DNA of 64,000 bases from Muraenolepis orangiensis (GCA_027704905.1 CM051001.1:29262170-29326169); one strand, 5' to 3'. Shown: positions 12,937-25,564, counted from the stretch's first letter. A program made the numbers and translations. The notes: generated by a model from the letters alone, not told the origin.

Positions 12937-13814
12937 CTACGGGAAGAGAGAACAGGGACAAGAGCAAAGCAAGTAATCAGAGGTTTAGTTTAGTTTGTGG
13001 CTAGAAAGGATTGGAATCCTGTTATATTCAGGGAAAATATTTGTATATTTTATGACAAAACATCGGTCTTGTAAGGTCACGGACCAACATTGAAGTGTGA
13101 GCGATGAAAACCAAAGTAGAAACAGTCGTATACATACTGCACGTAATTATACATATAGATCAAACACTGCAGTATGGACACTTTAATAACAGCCGGTCTC
13201 TCTGGGGGGCGATAGAGACCCAGCTGGCGCGCCTCCAAGGTGACGGAGATCAAAGCGCCTCATCCACTCTGAACATTGTTGCATTTCACGCTAGGCTAAC
13301 AGCGCTGGCCCACCTGCAGGTCAGAAACAGAAGGTTATGGGAGGACAGCAGAGACGCTGGTGGGTCTTAAGAGCAAGACAACCGAAACTAGAGGCTCATG
13401 ATGCAAAACGGGGTTTGTTGTGGAAACCACAGACAGAAGCTGGTACGTATAGCAGTTAGGCCAGTCAAACTAAAAATGACAGCCTATACAATTTAGATAT
13501 TAACAATCTCCCACACTCTCTCTACATCTAGGCCTGTTGCAATGTGTTCAGCATCACAATTAGGCATGATCTAGCTTTGGAAGTTAAAAACGATGTATAT
13601 AATCATCTAAATACATTTTCATCTGTCAAGAGATCCGATAACAATGACCGCATTTACTGACTTGAGAATTGTAAACCAGATTCAATTTAATGTTCAATTA
13701 ATGATTTGATGTTTTGGGAAAAAACAAGTTGGTAAATGGGCCTATTAAAAGCCTGGTCCAATTGTTGTATGCATATGTATATCAATAGTGCATGGCGTGC
13801 TCCCGCAATGGATG
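12937..13814. other. Testican intron 3, proximal to exon 4
   Basis: No repeat family or exon recognised. There are ordinary short open frames only. Confidence 0.4.
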
Positions 13815-14036
13815 CTTTTGGGGCGGCAGTAGATCAGTCTGTTGGGACTCAAGAGCCAAGGTGGTCTTGAGCAAGGCACCAGACCCATTACACTGCTCAT
13901 TACACTGGGCGCTGTATATACAATAGCTGCCCACTGCTTCTAAATACTAGGATGGGTTAAATGCAGAGAAACTAATTTCACTTTGAGTGTACATGTAACC
14001 AATAAAGAGGATTCAATCCTCCAGATTTTGATTTAG
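13815..14036 (+). mobile_element. tRNA-derived SINE, B box deleted
   Basis: Shares the body and tail (ACTAGGATGGGTTAAATGCA, then CCAATAAAGAGGATTCAATC) with the copies at 26935-27275 (minus) and 60098-60350 (plus). The 5' part keeps GTAGATCAGTCTGTTGGGACT, a degenerate A-box region. It jumps directly to GGTCTTGAGCAAGGCACCAG, so the segment holding the B box in the 60-kb copy is missing. The copy should be transcriptionally dead. Its tail abuts the inverted repeat at 14040. Confidence 0.8.
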
Positions 14037-14039
14037 ATG

Positions 14040-14813
14040 TTCTCATAGAGACATAGAGTCACACACATTCCTACTTTCTACCCCTTCTTTTCCTCACCTC
14101 CCCCTCTCTTCCTCACCTCCCCCTCTCTTCCTCACCTCCCCCTCTCTTCCTCACCTTCCCCCTCTCTTCCTCACCTCCCCCTCTCTTCCTCTCCTCCCCT
14201 CTCTTCCTAACCTACCCCTCTCTTCCTCACCTCCCCCTCTCTTCCTCACCTCCCCCACTCTTCCTCAGCAACCCCTCTCTTCCTCTTCTCCCCTCTCTTC
14301 CTCACCTACCCCTCTCTTCCTCTCCTCCCCCTCTCTTCCTCTCCTCCCCCTCTCTTCCTCTCCTCCCCCTCTCTTCCTCACCTACCCCTCTCTTCCTCTC
14401 CTCCCCTCTCTCCTCCTCTCCTCCCCCTCTCTTCCTCACCTACCCCTCTTCTCCTCTCCTCTCCCTCTCTTCCTCTCCTCCCCCTCTCATCCTCTCCTCC
14501 CCCTCTCTTCCTCACCTACCCCTCTCTTCCTCTCTCCTCCTCTCCTCCCCCTCTCTTCCTCACCTACCCTCTTCTCCTCTCCTCTCCCTCTCTTCCTCTC
14601 CTCCCCCTCTCATCCTCTCCTCCCCCTCTCTTCCTCACCTACCCCTCTCTTCCTCTCTCTTCCTCTCCTCCCCCTCTCTTCCTCTCCTCCCCCTCCTCTC
14701 CTCACCTCCCCCTCTCTTCCTCTCCTCCCCCTCCTCTCCTCACCTCCCCCTCTCTTCCTCTCCTCCCCCTCCTCCCCTGCAGGAATGTGTGTGACTCTAT
14801 GTCTCTATGAGAA
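14040..14813. repeat. Polypyrimidine 19-bp minisatellite with 33-bp inverted-repeat ends
   Basis: About 700 bp of tandem CCTCTCTTCCTCACCTCCC-type units (period about 19, with many variants). It is bounded by arms at 14040-14072 and 14781-14813 that are perfect reverse complements over 33 bp; they start TTCTCATAGAGACATAGAGT on the left. The plus strand is almost all C and T, so the testican pre-mRNA would carry a G/A-rich array. The arms resemble terminal inverted repeats, but the interior has no coding sequence and I see no clear target duplication. Confidence 0.9.
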
Positions 14814-15769
14814 AATCTGCAAGGGATGTTATTTTTGTGTTGTTACAACAACACAAAAAGTGTTGTTAACGCGACAGTTTTTCTGGATCCCACAGGAAGC
14901 AAAAGTGGGGACTATGAAAGTCAAGTAATAGACTACATCCTGTAGTCACTGAATGGAAATCACGACCATAAAACTCATTAGAAACAGCTCACTGGCCAGA
15001 AATCAGCTGAGTGCACCAATCGTCACTTTAAAGAGCGGTGCACATAAAGGCCTTACATCTGTTCCAATCCCTGAGTGGATAGCTACAACCTCCACCTCAG
15101 AACCTTACTTGGATGGAGGAGGTTTATGACCACAGTCAGGTCTGTGTGGGCTCTTGATCCGTACATGGAAGCAGTCCCATCCACACCAAAGTCAAGTGAC
15201 ACATCTATTCATATGTATATGATAGTAAACTTTAAATCCCAACCTTAACCAAATCTCAGACCACAGAGAGAAACACAAAGGCTGATGAGTTACACTCTCT
15301 TTCACCACATATTGTTGTAATGGAAAGCGATTTCCTTGTGGCGTGCACAGTGGGGGGGGGGGGGGGGGGTGTTCATGACATGTTTTAATTAAATTCACAA
15401 ATTGAAACGCATGTCATTTCTAATTATGAAGGCAATTGTTGAGGCTTGGGTTCTCCTGCCATCAGGGTGACATGGTGGCAAACCTGACCAGGAAGCCTGT
15501 CAATACAATCTGAAAGCTCTCTGACTCTTATTAGAGTCTGACCTCAGCTCACTATCTGTCATTGCCAGGGGAAAGAGACCATGTGAGTGATGAGAAATGA
15601 GAAGAGGGGGGAGGGGGGAGGAAGGAGAGGATGGATGGAATGAAGATAGTGTAATCCGGATGGTTAAAGGAAAATGGGATATAAGACTGGCATGCACAAT
15701 GCTCACGCACATACACAACATATACGGGCCACATAATAAAACAAAGAGAGATAGGAGCTCCTGGTGGTT

Positions 15770-16085
15770 ATGGAACATAGGAGGAGGAGGAGGAGGAGGG
15801 AGTGAAGAGCTCTGGGTGGTTATGGAACATAGGAGAAGGAGGAGGAGGAGGGAGTGAAGAGCTCTGGGTGGTTATGGAACAGAGGAGGAGGAGGAGGAGG
15901 AGGAGGAGGAGGAGGGAATGAAGAGCTCTGGGTGGTTATGGAACAGAGGAGGAGGAGGGAGTGAAGAGCTCTGGGTGGTTATGGAACATAGGAGGAGGAG
16001 GAGGAGGAGGAGGAGTGAAGAGCTCTGGGTGGTTATGGAACATAGGAGGAGGAGGAGGAGGGAGTGAAGAGCTCTGGGTGGTTCT
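15770..16085. repeat. GGA-rich minisatellite, about 5-6 copies
   Basis: Units of roughly 50-60 bp consist of a variable (GGA)n block plus GTGAAGAGCTCTGGGTGGTT and ATGGAACA. Length variation between copies lies in the GGA block. Confidence 0.9.
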
Positions 16086-16149
16086 CCTGCAGGAGAAAAA
16101 AATACCAAGAAAAGTGAGTGTGTGTTGGGGGGGGGGGGGGGGATAGTTG

Positions 16150-17228
16150 CATTGAAGTGAGAGGATATTTCAGATAAATGCGATTTTTTTTATGTCTCAA
16201 CCCATTGCAACACTTTTCCTGGTTGAGGTATTAAAAAATAGTCGTTGATTTTATAAATGAATAACTGATTTAATGAATCAATTAATTCATTATTGAATTC
16301 ATGTGTAATTAATTAATGTGTTAATGTGTAACTGTGAACACCACCCAACGTCCCCTTCAACATTTCACGTCTTCTATCATACCTGCCCAGACCCCCTGAT
16401 TTTTGCAGGTTTCCTGCCATTTGTAACCCTTTCTCCGTCTTATCCCCTGATTAAGTGATACACAAATCTAATTGGCGTTTCTCTGTGTTTCTGTGTGGAT
16501 ATGTTTGGGTAGATTAGATTGGAGGACAGTACAATCTCCTTCACACATTTGTCTGGTGGTACCTGGCATCCCGTTCTCCACTCCTGATGTTCAGATGAAT
16601 ATCCAAGGTGATCAAGAGTAATGAATTAGATACACACACTCTAACCCTGACCCTAACCCTCGCATTCAGTCTCTTGACCAGCAGCACACAACATCCAACA
16701 ACGGTCAGAAACACTTCATATGAATCTGAGCCCTCGTTCCGGGGTTGCCCTTTCGAACTACAACTGTAACACAGGGTTGCAGACACACACCGCACCTTTC
16801 CCTCCTCTCTTCATCCTTTTTGTTGCGTGTTAAAGCGAAAAGGGCAAAAAAGTGCTGTTTGTAGCCACTGTTGCATAGCATTGGACGCACAGCTGGCGTA
16901 CTCCCCTTGCAGAGCCGACACATTGGTGTCAGCTCTGAGGTGAACGGCACACAAGACACCCATCAGCGTACAGACCGCGCCCGAGGGCTGCCATCATTTC
17001 ATCCTTGGTTCACACCGGCTTGCGCAGTTCACACACGGTGACTACAAATGAGCTTTAGGTCCTGGCAGGCTGAGGTGGGCCCCACAGTCGCTAGTTGACA
17101 CAGCAGCCTCCCTCCACAGGAGGAGAGGAACCATAGCTACAGGGATGTTGGAGGATCTATCCCCCCCCTAAACCACGCCCATCCTCCCCATGCCCATCTA
17201 CTAAAGGTAGAGGTAACGGCTTCACCTG
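16150..17228. other. No gene recognised
   Basis: Includes an AT-rich section (16160-16340) and a single short telomere-like CCCTAACCCT match near 16650. No exon found. Confidence 0.4.
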
Positions 17229-17482
17229 GCACCTTCACAAGACTCATACCGTCTCCTGGGCAGGTATACACCGCTAGACAAACTAGACTCATACCGTCTC
17301 CTGGGCAGGTCTACACCGCTAGACACACAAGACTCATACCGTCTCCTGGGCAGGTCTACACCACTAGACACAGGGGACTCATACCGTCTCCTGGGCAGGT
17401 ATACACCGCTAGACACACAAGACTCATACCGTCTCCTGGGCAGGTCTACACCACTAGACACACAGGACTCATACCGTCTCTC
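17229..17482. repeat. 45-bp minisatellite, about 5.5 copies
   Basis: Tandem 45-bp units containing GACTCATACCGTCTCCTGGG and CAGGTCTACACCGCTAGACA. Because 45 is divisible by 3, a 15-residue periodic frame appears on the minus strand. It has no start context or splice signals and is a repeat artefact. Confidence 0.93.
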
Positions 17483-17804
17483 CTAAAGCGCCAGATGGTT
17501 TGTTACACAGAATCATCTGGGAAGTTTTCAAACTGGTTCATTCAAAAAAAAGACTTGGCAGGTGATGAACCATCTGTCGATCACCACTCAGCCCTCAGCT
17601 GCCAGTACTTCTTTATAGGACGCTGATTGGTCCAAACCGCTGTTGGTTCGGACACAAGCAGATAACTTGAAGCCCGGCAGGGTGGATTCTCGCCTGAATG
17701 TGTTCCATCCAGCTGCCTCACAAGGTACATCCAGAGCAGATACAGCCAGAGACAGAATACAACACATCATAGACTGAGGCCACAAGCACGCTCATGGTAT
17801 AGGC

Positions 17805-17970
17805 TGACTTAATATAGACCTAATGTATATAATATAGGTCTACTTAATAAAGCCCTATTGTATATAATATAGAATCAACTAATATAGACATATTGTGTAT
17901 AACATAGGTCTACTTAATATAGACCTATTGTGTATAATATAGGTCTACTTAATATAGACCTATTGTGTAT
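17805..17970. repeat. About 36-bp AT-rich tandem repeat with internal dyads
   Basis: Several copies of AATATAGACCTATTGTGTAT plus AATATAGGTCTACTTAATA. Each unit holds the inverted pair ATAGACCTA / TAGGTCTA, so the array can form repeated hairpins. Confidence 0.85.
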
Positions 17971-18347
17971 ATATATAAAAAGCCAGCATTAGTGTATAAT
18001 GCCCCTCCACGGATACAAACACTAGCAGGAGGATGCTGAGCTTCGGCCTTGTTTCGACCAGCATGCGCTCTAGCAATTCATTGTGTTCATGCCTTTGTGG
18101 AGACAGACCGCAATTAAACTATTCTGTCTTCAAAGGCCTCCCTCACGCTCAGTCATTAGTTTGACTTAGTTTGATAAAACAAAGAGAAAGCCAAAGCTGA
18201 TGTGTGATGATGTCATCACGTCCACGTTCCCTCACCCCCCCTCCTATTGCTCCTCAGGGCCCCACACTGCACACACACGGACACTTTCATTCCAGTTGAT
18301 ACACTATGTTATTGTATTATTAATACAAATGAATTGTTGCGCCTTAT

Positions 18348-18435
18348 ACACTATATAGATATATATCTATATATATCTATATATATCTATATATCTATAT
18401 ATCTATATATATAGATATAGAGAGAGAGAGACAGA
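18348..18435. repeat. (ATATCT)n / (GA)n compound microsatellite
   Basis: ATATATCT-type units pass into a GA run. Confidence 0.85.
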
Positions 18436-18475
18436 GAGAGAGACTGGTAATGTTTCTACTCCTGGGGGAGTGACC

Positions 18476-18625
18476 GCCGGGGGAGACAGGGGAGGGAGGC
18501 ATGCTGGAGGAGGAAGCTGATGGGGGAGACGGGGGAGGGAGGCATGCTGGAGGAGGAAGCTGATGGGGGAGACGGGGGAGACGGGGGAGGGAGGCATGCT
18601 GGAGGAGGAAGCTGATGGGGGAGGC
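18476..18625. repeat. 43-bp minisatellite, about 3 copies
   Basis: Copies of GGGAGGGAGGCATGCTGGAG, then GAGGAAGCTGATGGGGGAGA. The third copy has an extra GACGGGGGA insertion. Confidence 0.88.
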
Positions 18626-18910
18626 GGAAGGAAGACGGGGAGCAATACAACAAAATTAACATTTTAGTTAATTAAAATGTTTAAAACATGGAGAAAATAA
18701 CCATTATAATAGTATGCAGCTGGGGAGACTAAACACACACGTTTCATCTCAAATGCTGGCGGGGAAAAACATCAAAGAGACAGAAACTATTCATTCTCTA
18801 CAGGAGTACCAGCGTGGACACACACAGATACACACACATGGACACTGGGGATTCAAGCACAGGCAAATAAACGCATTCATGCATCCATCACACACACTCA
18901 GTTTCACGGA

Positions 18911-18916
<6 letters not shown>

Positions 18917-18966
<50 letters not shown>

Positions 18967-19059
18967 CACACACATTTACAAACACACAGTCACAAACATA
19001 CACACACACACACACACACACACAGTCACATACATTTACAAACACACAGTCACAAACAT

Positions 19060-19106
<47 letters not shown>

Positions 19107-19135
19107 CACACACATTTACAAACACACAGTCACAC
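18917..19135. repeat. Higher-order CA repeat
   Basis: (CA)n blocks alternate with about 45 bp of ACAGTCACACACATTTACAA / ACACACAGTCACAAACATAC. Three copies start near 18961, 19021 and 19101, so the array is a microsatellite embedded in a larger tandem unit. Confidence 0.85.
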
Positions 19136-19196
19136 ACAGAAATAAATATGTTATTGGGAGAGCAGAGCCTTTTGAAAGAATACATTGAATACACAA

Positions 19197-19204
<8 letters not shown>

Positions 19205-19259
<55 letters not shown>
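19205..19259. repeat. (GA)n microsatellite
   Basis: GA dinucleotides with one GATA interruption. Confidence 0.95.
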
Positions 19260-19265
<6 letters not shown>

Positions 19266-19506
19266 TTTTTCATGAGAAACAGCATATGCAGTCAACAAAG
19301 CGCATAAATCATGGCTGTCAGCATTGGAGAGATTGTTTCTTCAGTGAGTGAGTTGACACACATGGCTGTGTGGGCTGCTGCTGATGGACCGCACAGCCTG
19401 GTTCACTCAAAGACAAAAGACGTTTTTCTGTTCAGTGGCGTTTCCTTCTAGCTGCTAGTATGATTCAATCACACCACCAAACTGTGGTGCACTGCTATGC
19501 AGCTAA

Positions 19507-19648
<142 letters not shown>

Positions 19649-19779
19649 CAGCCATGAGGCCAATGTTTATCTGTCTGTATTCTACAACTATGTATGAACT
19701 CATCAAACATGATGGATTCAACACATACTGCTCATCAATTCACCTCTCCCCTCTCTTCATTCGTCTTTCCTACTCTGTG

Positions 19780-20520
19780 CTCTCTCTTCTCTGATGTCTG
19801 CGCTCTCTCTCTTCTCTCATGTCTGTGCTTCTCTCTCTTCTCTCTCATGTCTGTGCTTCTCTCTCTTCTCTCTCATGTCTGTGCTCTCTCTCTTCTCTCA
19901 TGTCTGTGCTTCTCTATATTCTCTCTCATGTATGTGCTCTCTCTCTTCTCTCATGTTTGTGCTTCTCTCTCTTCTGTGCTCTCTCTCTTCTCATGTCCAT
20001 GCTCTCTTTTCTCCCTCATGTCTGTACTCTCTATCTTCTCTCATGTCTCTGCTCTCTCTTCTCCCTCATGTCTGTACTCTCTATCTTCTCTCATGTCTGT
20101 ACTCTATCTTCTCTCATGTCTGTACTCTCTCTCTACTCTCTTGTCTGTGCTGCTCTCTCTTCTCTAATGTCTTTGTTCTCTCCTCTCTCATGTCTGTGCT
20201 CTTTCTTCTTTGATGTCACTGCTCTCTCTCTCCTCTCTCATGTCTGTGCTCTCTACTCTCTCATGTCTATGCGCTTTCTTCTCTGATGTATGTGCTCTCT
20301 CCTTTCTCATGTCTGTGCTCTCTCTCCACTCTCATGTCTGTGCTCTCTACTCTCTCATGTCTATGCTCTTTCTTCTCTGATGTATGTGCTCTCTCCTTTC
20401 TCAAGTCTGTGCTCTTTCTTCTGTCATGTATTTGCTCTCTCTTCTTTGATGTCTGTGCTCTCTTCTCTTATGTCTGTGCTCTCTCTTATCTTATGTATGT
20501 GGTCTCTCCTCATGTCTGCT
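19780..20520. repeat. Pyrimidine-rich minisatellite, about 25-30-bp units
   Basis: Some 25 degenerate units of CTCTCTCTTCTCTCATGTCTGTG type over 740 bp. All three plus frames stay open through much of it because the unit lacks stop codons. The predicted Leu/Ser/Cys-rich peptides are not credible genes. Confidence 0.92.
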
Positions 20521-20529
20521 CAACCATGC

Positions 20530-22900
20530 ACAGTTGAAACTCTAGGGTTAGGTGTTCACAAAAAAAATCTTTAAAGAAACACAATATATATAGATTACTT
20601 AATTATGTCAAAAAGTCTTCTTTCAAGGCAGCTGAAGAATCATGTAACCTTGTAACCTCTCCTTCTTTGCCTGCCCGGAGAGTGTCCATGCAGGCTACCA
20701 TACCACAGAATAAGACCAGAACCAATGTTTTATGATATATAATATCATATATAAAACAGTCACACAATTAGTTTACCTTTGTATGTATTATTATAGAGCA
20801 AAGCCCGCTGCATTACAATCCATTGTTCCATTGTCCTACATGCATTGTTGGCTATGGCCACTAGGGTACAGTGAGCCCACTGAACCTCAACTCAGACATT
20901 CATTTACATGAATACATAACATGGTCGCTGTAATGGCCAGACGAACATGGTCCCGGCCAGATATGAGATACCGTGGGATCGCTACTAGATGATAGCGATC
21001 AAACGGTTTCCAGTCCGATACGCCCTGTTCATTTCGTCCCTAGTCTGCTGCAGGCCTGTTGGAAGACCTAGTTTTGCCAAAGTCCTCTAATTTTACCAGT
21101 GAAGCCACAGTGGAAGCCACTATGCCCGGGACTCCACTCCATATTTTCCATCGCTCTCTTTTCATCTTATCAGATATATTATCATTTTTCATTGTATTTC
21201 CTTCAGGCTTGTTTCCTACCATATCTTCATCTTGGCCTTCCTTCCTTCATTATGTCCTTGCCTCCTTCCTTAAACTCTTTCTCATGACCTTAAAGCATTT
21301 CACTGGCCAGCCACTAAATACTAAAACTACTAATATTAGACAGTATTAGATAGCAGGAAACAATTCTTGGGGAGCACAACATTTCTGAATAAAGAGGGCT
21401 AAAATGGGTCGTATTATACCACCAGGTGCGAGTGTGATTAACCAATACAGAGTTTCCAATTTGTTGTGTGACTAAAATTGTCTGTTACTGTGTGACGTCA
21501 CCGACAAACAGACAATTTTTGTCAAATGTCAATTTTAGTCACAAGACAATTTTGAAACAGCCTATAATGGCTAATCCCAGGTCGCCGGTAGTATACTATG
21601 ACTCCTTTAAATTGAGGCATACTGAATACAGACTGTGGAGGAAATTGAATGAAACCATCCTTTAAATCGTACATCGATTCGCTCCTGCGATATTACCCGT
21701 TGCTTTGTTTCCAGAAGGATAAACATAACATAAACATGGAATATGTTCCTCCTTCAAGAGTAAGACTCCAAGCAGGTTACCTTTCCTCAGGAAACAACAA
21801 GACGAGAAATATGGAAAAACAACAACAACCAAGAATGATTCCCAACAAACCATGGAATACAGAAAGTGTGTTTGTGTTTGATAATCCCCTACATTCTTAC
21901 ATCTCGCCAGCCTCGACCAGAGATAATGATTACATGCAACCATAACATGCAATTTGCAAATCAAACTTTCATCCCCCGGCGGTTCATATCATATCTCACA
22001 TTGCGGTGGTTTAATCTGCAAATATTATCAGCGGCAGGTACATCGGCAAAGAACCGAGCGACATTACAATCACAGCATGTGTTTCACCCGAGACGGTCGT
22101 CCCGGCGGTTCAATCATAGCGTTTTGATGCTGAATCTGATATTAGGTTAACGGATAAAATGCCATCTCCGTCTCACGCCAGGCTCGGTTAATTACTCCAG
22201 GGACGCTGCAGTGTTTCGGCCCACACTGAGAACCTAATGGCTGTCTGTGGGACTCTGAGACACAGCGGTGGGAGTTTAGTTTAGTAGAACGCTGCGCTTC
22301 CTACATGTTGTGAGATGCACTGAAAGATTGTTGATTTTAAGTTTATTTATTTTTTGACCCTTCTTTTTTTAACAGCCTTCAAAATCAATCCTATAGTGGC
22401 ATCCCAAGTGGGTGTGTCCATTCAGATGTACGACGGATAGATCAGTAGCTACCAGTAGCTAGCTGGTACAGTGCACTGGTAGGCTGATCTACCCATCACA
22501 CACCTGGATGACGACTAGCACGGGGCACAATGAGGTAGATTTTGAACCGGCTTGTGACGGGTAATCAACATCACACCTGGTGTTAAGACAGGGGAGCAGG
22601 ATTCATGCACAACTGTGTTGCCTTTAAGAACCACTTTCACTCCTATAACCAGGAGCCTGGTTCTGTCCTTTTGTGGTTGTACACATGTTAAGAGAAAGTA
22701 AAGCAGCTTGGGTGCTTTCTGGTGTGGTTATTTACCACATGTGCTACAGGGCTGCTCTTTAAGTTCAATAAATTTGCATGATTACAATATGGTTCAGGGG
22801 CCATCTGTCCTGAAAAGGGTAATTGAGTCTGTGATACCTATTTGCCGCGTATTCAAATAATGCATATGCTTCCAGCGGTAGAGATGACAGATGCAGCCCA
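20530..22900. other. No gene recognised; one structured hairpin
   Basis: Testican intron 3. Apart from the hairpin at 21467-21543 I recognise nothing. Open frames here are under 100 codons and lack splice context. Confidence 0.4.
21467..21543. promoter_or_regulatory. Two-step hairpin with a central CRE palindrome
   Basis: Outer arms TGTGACTAAAATTG (21467-21480) and CAATTTTAGTCACA (21530-21543) are exact complements. Inner arms ATTGTCTGT (21478-21486) and ACAGACAAT (21508-21516) are also exact. Between the inner arms lies GTGACGTCAC (21492-21501), a perfect palindrome containing the CREB/ATF consensus TGACGTCA. It may equally be a remnant of a small inverted-repeat transposon. Confidence 0.55.
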
Positions 22901-22905
22901 CTCAC

Positions 22906-22983
22906 CATCTGGTGGGCTTGTAGCAGGGGATCCCGGGTCTTCAGCTCCAGGTGGCTGGTGTCTATGTGGTCGACGTTCCCTCT
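22906..22983 (-). CDS. Candidate testican cassette exon (unverified)
   Basis: Acceptor CTGCTCTTGTCTTCCAG and donor GTGAGT bound 78 nt. Intron 3 is a phase 1 intron. Spliced between exons 3 and 4, the segment preserves the frame (78 is divisible by 3) and has no stop, adding ERERRPHRHQPPGAEDPGSP followed by ATSPPD, a basic then proline-rich insert. I know of no such insert in mammalian testicans, and one other frame is also open. A (TG)n tract on the sense strand starts about 82 nt upstream of the acceptor. Splice-site quality and phase support it. Nothing here proves it is used. Confidence 0.4.
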
Positions 22984-23064
22984 CTGGAAGACAAGAGCAG
23001 CAGGTAGCACTATAATAACCACGCTGAGCATAGAAAACATCTTACATTCTGTACAAATCATGAC

Positions 23065-23234
<170 letters not shown>

Positions 23235-23239
23235 ATCGT

Positions 23240-23800
23240 CCACAGACTCACTGATTCATGCATTCCCAGCACAGAACCAAACAGTCACCGCACACGCATG
23301 CACAATGCGTAGGTATCTGTGAGGACATTGAGAGTTCCACCCTTCTTATGAACGACAAAGGAGAACAAGGTTCAGAGACGGTATCCAGCTCCCCCTCCAT
23401 CTGACTGACGTAGAGCGTGCTCTGAGTTCATCAGCACCCGGCCGGCCCTGCACTGTGTGTTCACTGCCTTCTGCTCTGCGGGCTGTGGTGCAGGAAGGTA
23501 AAGCCAGAGACCCAGCCCTGAGATAAGACCCTCTCCCTTAACTGGAGCCGGTGCTGCACTAACAGAGTTACCAGGTTTTGTTTTAATAGCTGTCCTAGGA
23601 GCTTGTCGACGACTGAGAGTCCCGAGGCGCCCGCGCTACACATGCTATCGGAGTCCATTTTCAGCCATGAATGTTATATTAATTTCAGCTCATCTGATAA
23701 AGTTGCATTCATTTGGCTGACATGATTAAACATCCCTGATTGCACAATTAACATGATCTAATGTGTTGTATCTATGCTTCAGCAGGCTGTTAAACTCTTC
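23240..23800. other. No gene recognised
   Basis: A 65-codon minus-strand frame (23461-23658) was examined. It does not resemble a known domain and lacks a convincing acceptor. Confidence 0.4.
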
Positions 23801-23809
23801 ATAATACTG

Positions 23810-24078
23810 CCTGTGTGTGTGTTTGTGTGTGTTTAACTTTGTGTGCATGTGATGTGTCAAATTGTGTGCATGTGTGTGAGTCTGCGAGCGTTCCATTTTG
23901 TGTGTGTGTGTGTGTGGTTGGGGGGGGGGGGGTGCATTTTGTGTGTGTCTGTGTGTTTGTGTGTGTTTTTGGTGAATTGTGTGTGTGTGCGTATGTGTGT
24001 GTGTGTGTGTATGTGTGCGTGTGTGTGTTTGTGGGGTGCCTTTGTGTGTGTGTCGTGAATTGTGTGTGCGTGTGGTGA

Positions 24079-24129
<51 letters not shown>

Positions 24130-24150
24130 CTGCATGCGTGTGCGTGTGTG
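23810..24150. repeat. Degenerate GT-rich region
   Basis: (GT)n blocks interrupted by GGTGAATTGTGTG-type variants and a G12 run near 23922. A pure (GT)n block lies at about 24079-24128. Confidence 0.9.
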
Positions 24151-24179
24151 TATGGATCTACCCTGTGGCAGGGGAATAA

Positions 24180-25479
24180 GAGGTGGGTTGGTTTTGTGGG
24201 CGCCGATGGTGACTCACATTTCACAGCGCTGAGACACGGTCAAGACCAGAGGCGTTAACGCGATGCACAGAACCCAGAGAGACACTGAGATGCAGAACAT
24301 CCTGACATTAGAAACCACCAGAAGACAATCTGCTCCCCAGGGCCAATGGGTAGTAAACACCACCACTTATAAACGACTCTGCGTTGGGTAAAACCCTATA
24401 TTTATTCTATGCTTATGCACGTTCGAATAGCCCAGTGATATCCCAGGGATACAATAAAAAAATGTAAAGTTCCCTTTGTCCGAGAACACATGCCGAATGA
24501 TCCGTCGATAGTTTTGTATTTGGATATAATATTAACACTATACTTCAGTAGCTCTTTGACACCTGCCATCCAGTGTGAGAATCGGCAAGAGAAATAATAT
24601 AAAGAGGTTGCAAATGGTTTTAGACTGGATTTAATAATAATAATAATAATATTACAACCTGTTCCTGTTCTTCATCCTCTTGGACTTTGTTTGTTTTCTT
24701 CATTCAACACGTCGTTCAACACATTGTAATTCTAACCTAAACTGTGTTGGTTCAGCTTCCACACACTGACTGAGGAGGCAACGTGCCAGAGGGCCAAGGC
24801 CAGGGGCCAATGGAATGAGCACCAAGTGCCCATGGGAGATGTGGTATCATGTAGTATCAACCTCAAACTGACGTTATTATTTCAGATACCTTTTGTGTAA
24901 ACTACGATGATTGAAGTACATGCTATCAAAAGGTCACCAGCCAAAGTGGCTGGTAAAAGTGAAAGAGTTAAAAGCCACTACCGGCATTTGGCCAGTGGCC
25001 AGTTAATGTCAAGCCATGGTGGTGAGTAAGAAGAATGGATGTATGAGGCTCTGAGGGGGGGGGGGGGGGTGAGGTGTGTCTGAGCTGGAGGAGACCATCA
25101 ACAGACCCACACCTGGGTGCAGCAACACAGAGTTCTGGACGGACATGGAGGAACGAGAGACACAGGTCTTGCTTCTGGGTTGAAGATAGACACCAAACCC
25201 GCCTCTCTCTCTCCCTCTCTTTCTCTCTGATAAATACAAAACATTTATACAAAATTGGATACATTGACGTATCAATTATGGCAATATAAATTGTGTGTTT
25301 AGTGTGCTGAATCGAGTGAGCTCCTCTGATACGCCACTGCACCATTTTTGCCACCTTGCTGAAAATGGGAACGAAATTGAAGTAAATGTCAGTGCAGGGC
25401 TGACGTTTTAATAGCTACAAGCCGGTTTAACTGCAGATTGCTGCATTGACTCAACGGGGCCAGGGAGGGAGGGAAACAG

Positions 25480-25480
<1 letters not shown>
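24180..25480. other. No gene recognised
   Basis: Intron 3 sequence with a short (AAT)n at about 24634-24652 and a G13 run near 25056. No exon or repeat family identified. Confidence 0.4.

Positions 25481-25481
<1 letters not shown>

Positions 25482-25560
<79 letters not shown>
25482..25560. repeat. (GT)n microsatellite
   Basis: About 79 bp of GT. Confidence 0.97.

Positions 25561-25564
<4 letters not shown>

Noticed and set aside
16640..16662. Interstitial telomere repeat
   Set aside because: Only two to three imperfect CCCTAA units; too short to mean anything.
17222..17461. 15-residue-repeat protein (SSGVDLPRRRYES type)
   Set aside because: Produced by a 45-bp minisatellite divisible by three; no conserved context.
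19694..20574. Three overlapping 140-157-codon plus-strand frames
   Set aside because: All three frames are open over the same minisatellite, with matching periodic peptides; no splice or start support.
23461..23658. 65-codon minus frame as a testican exon
   Set aside because: No similarity to testicans and no convincing acceptor and donor pair in the required phase.
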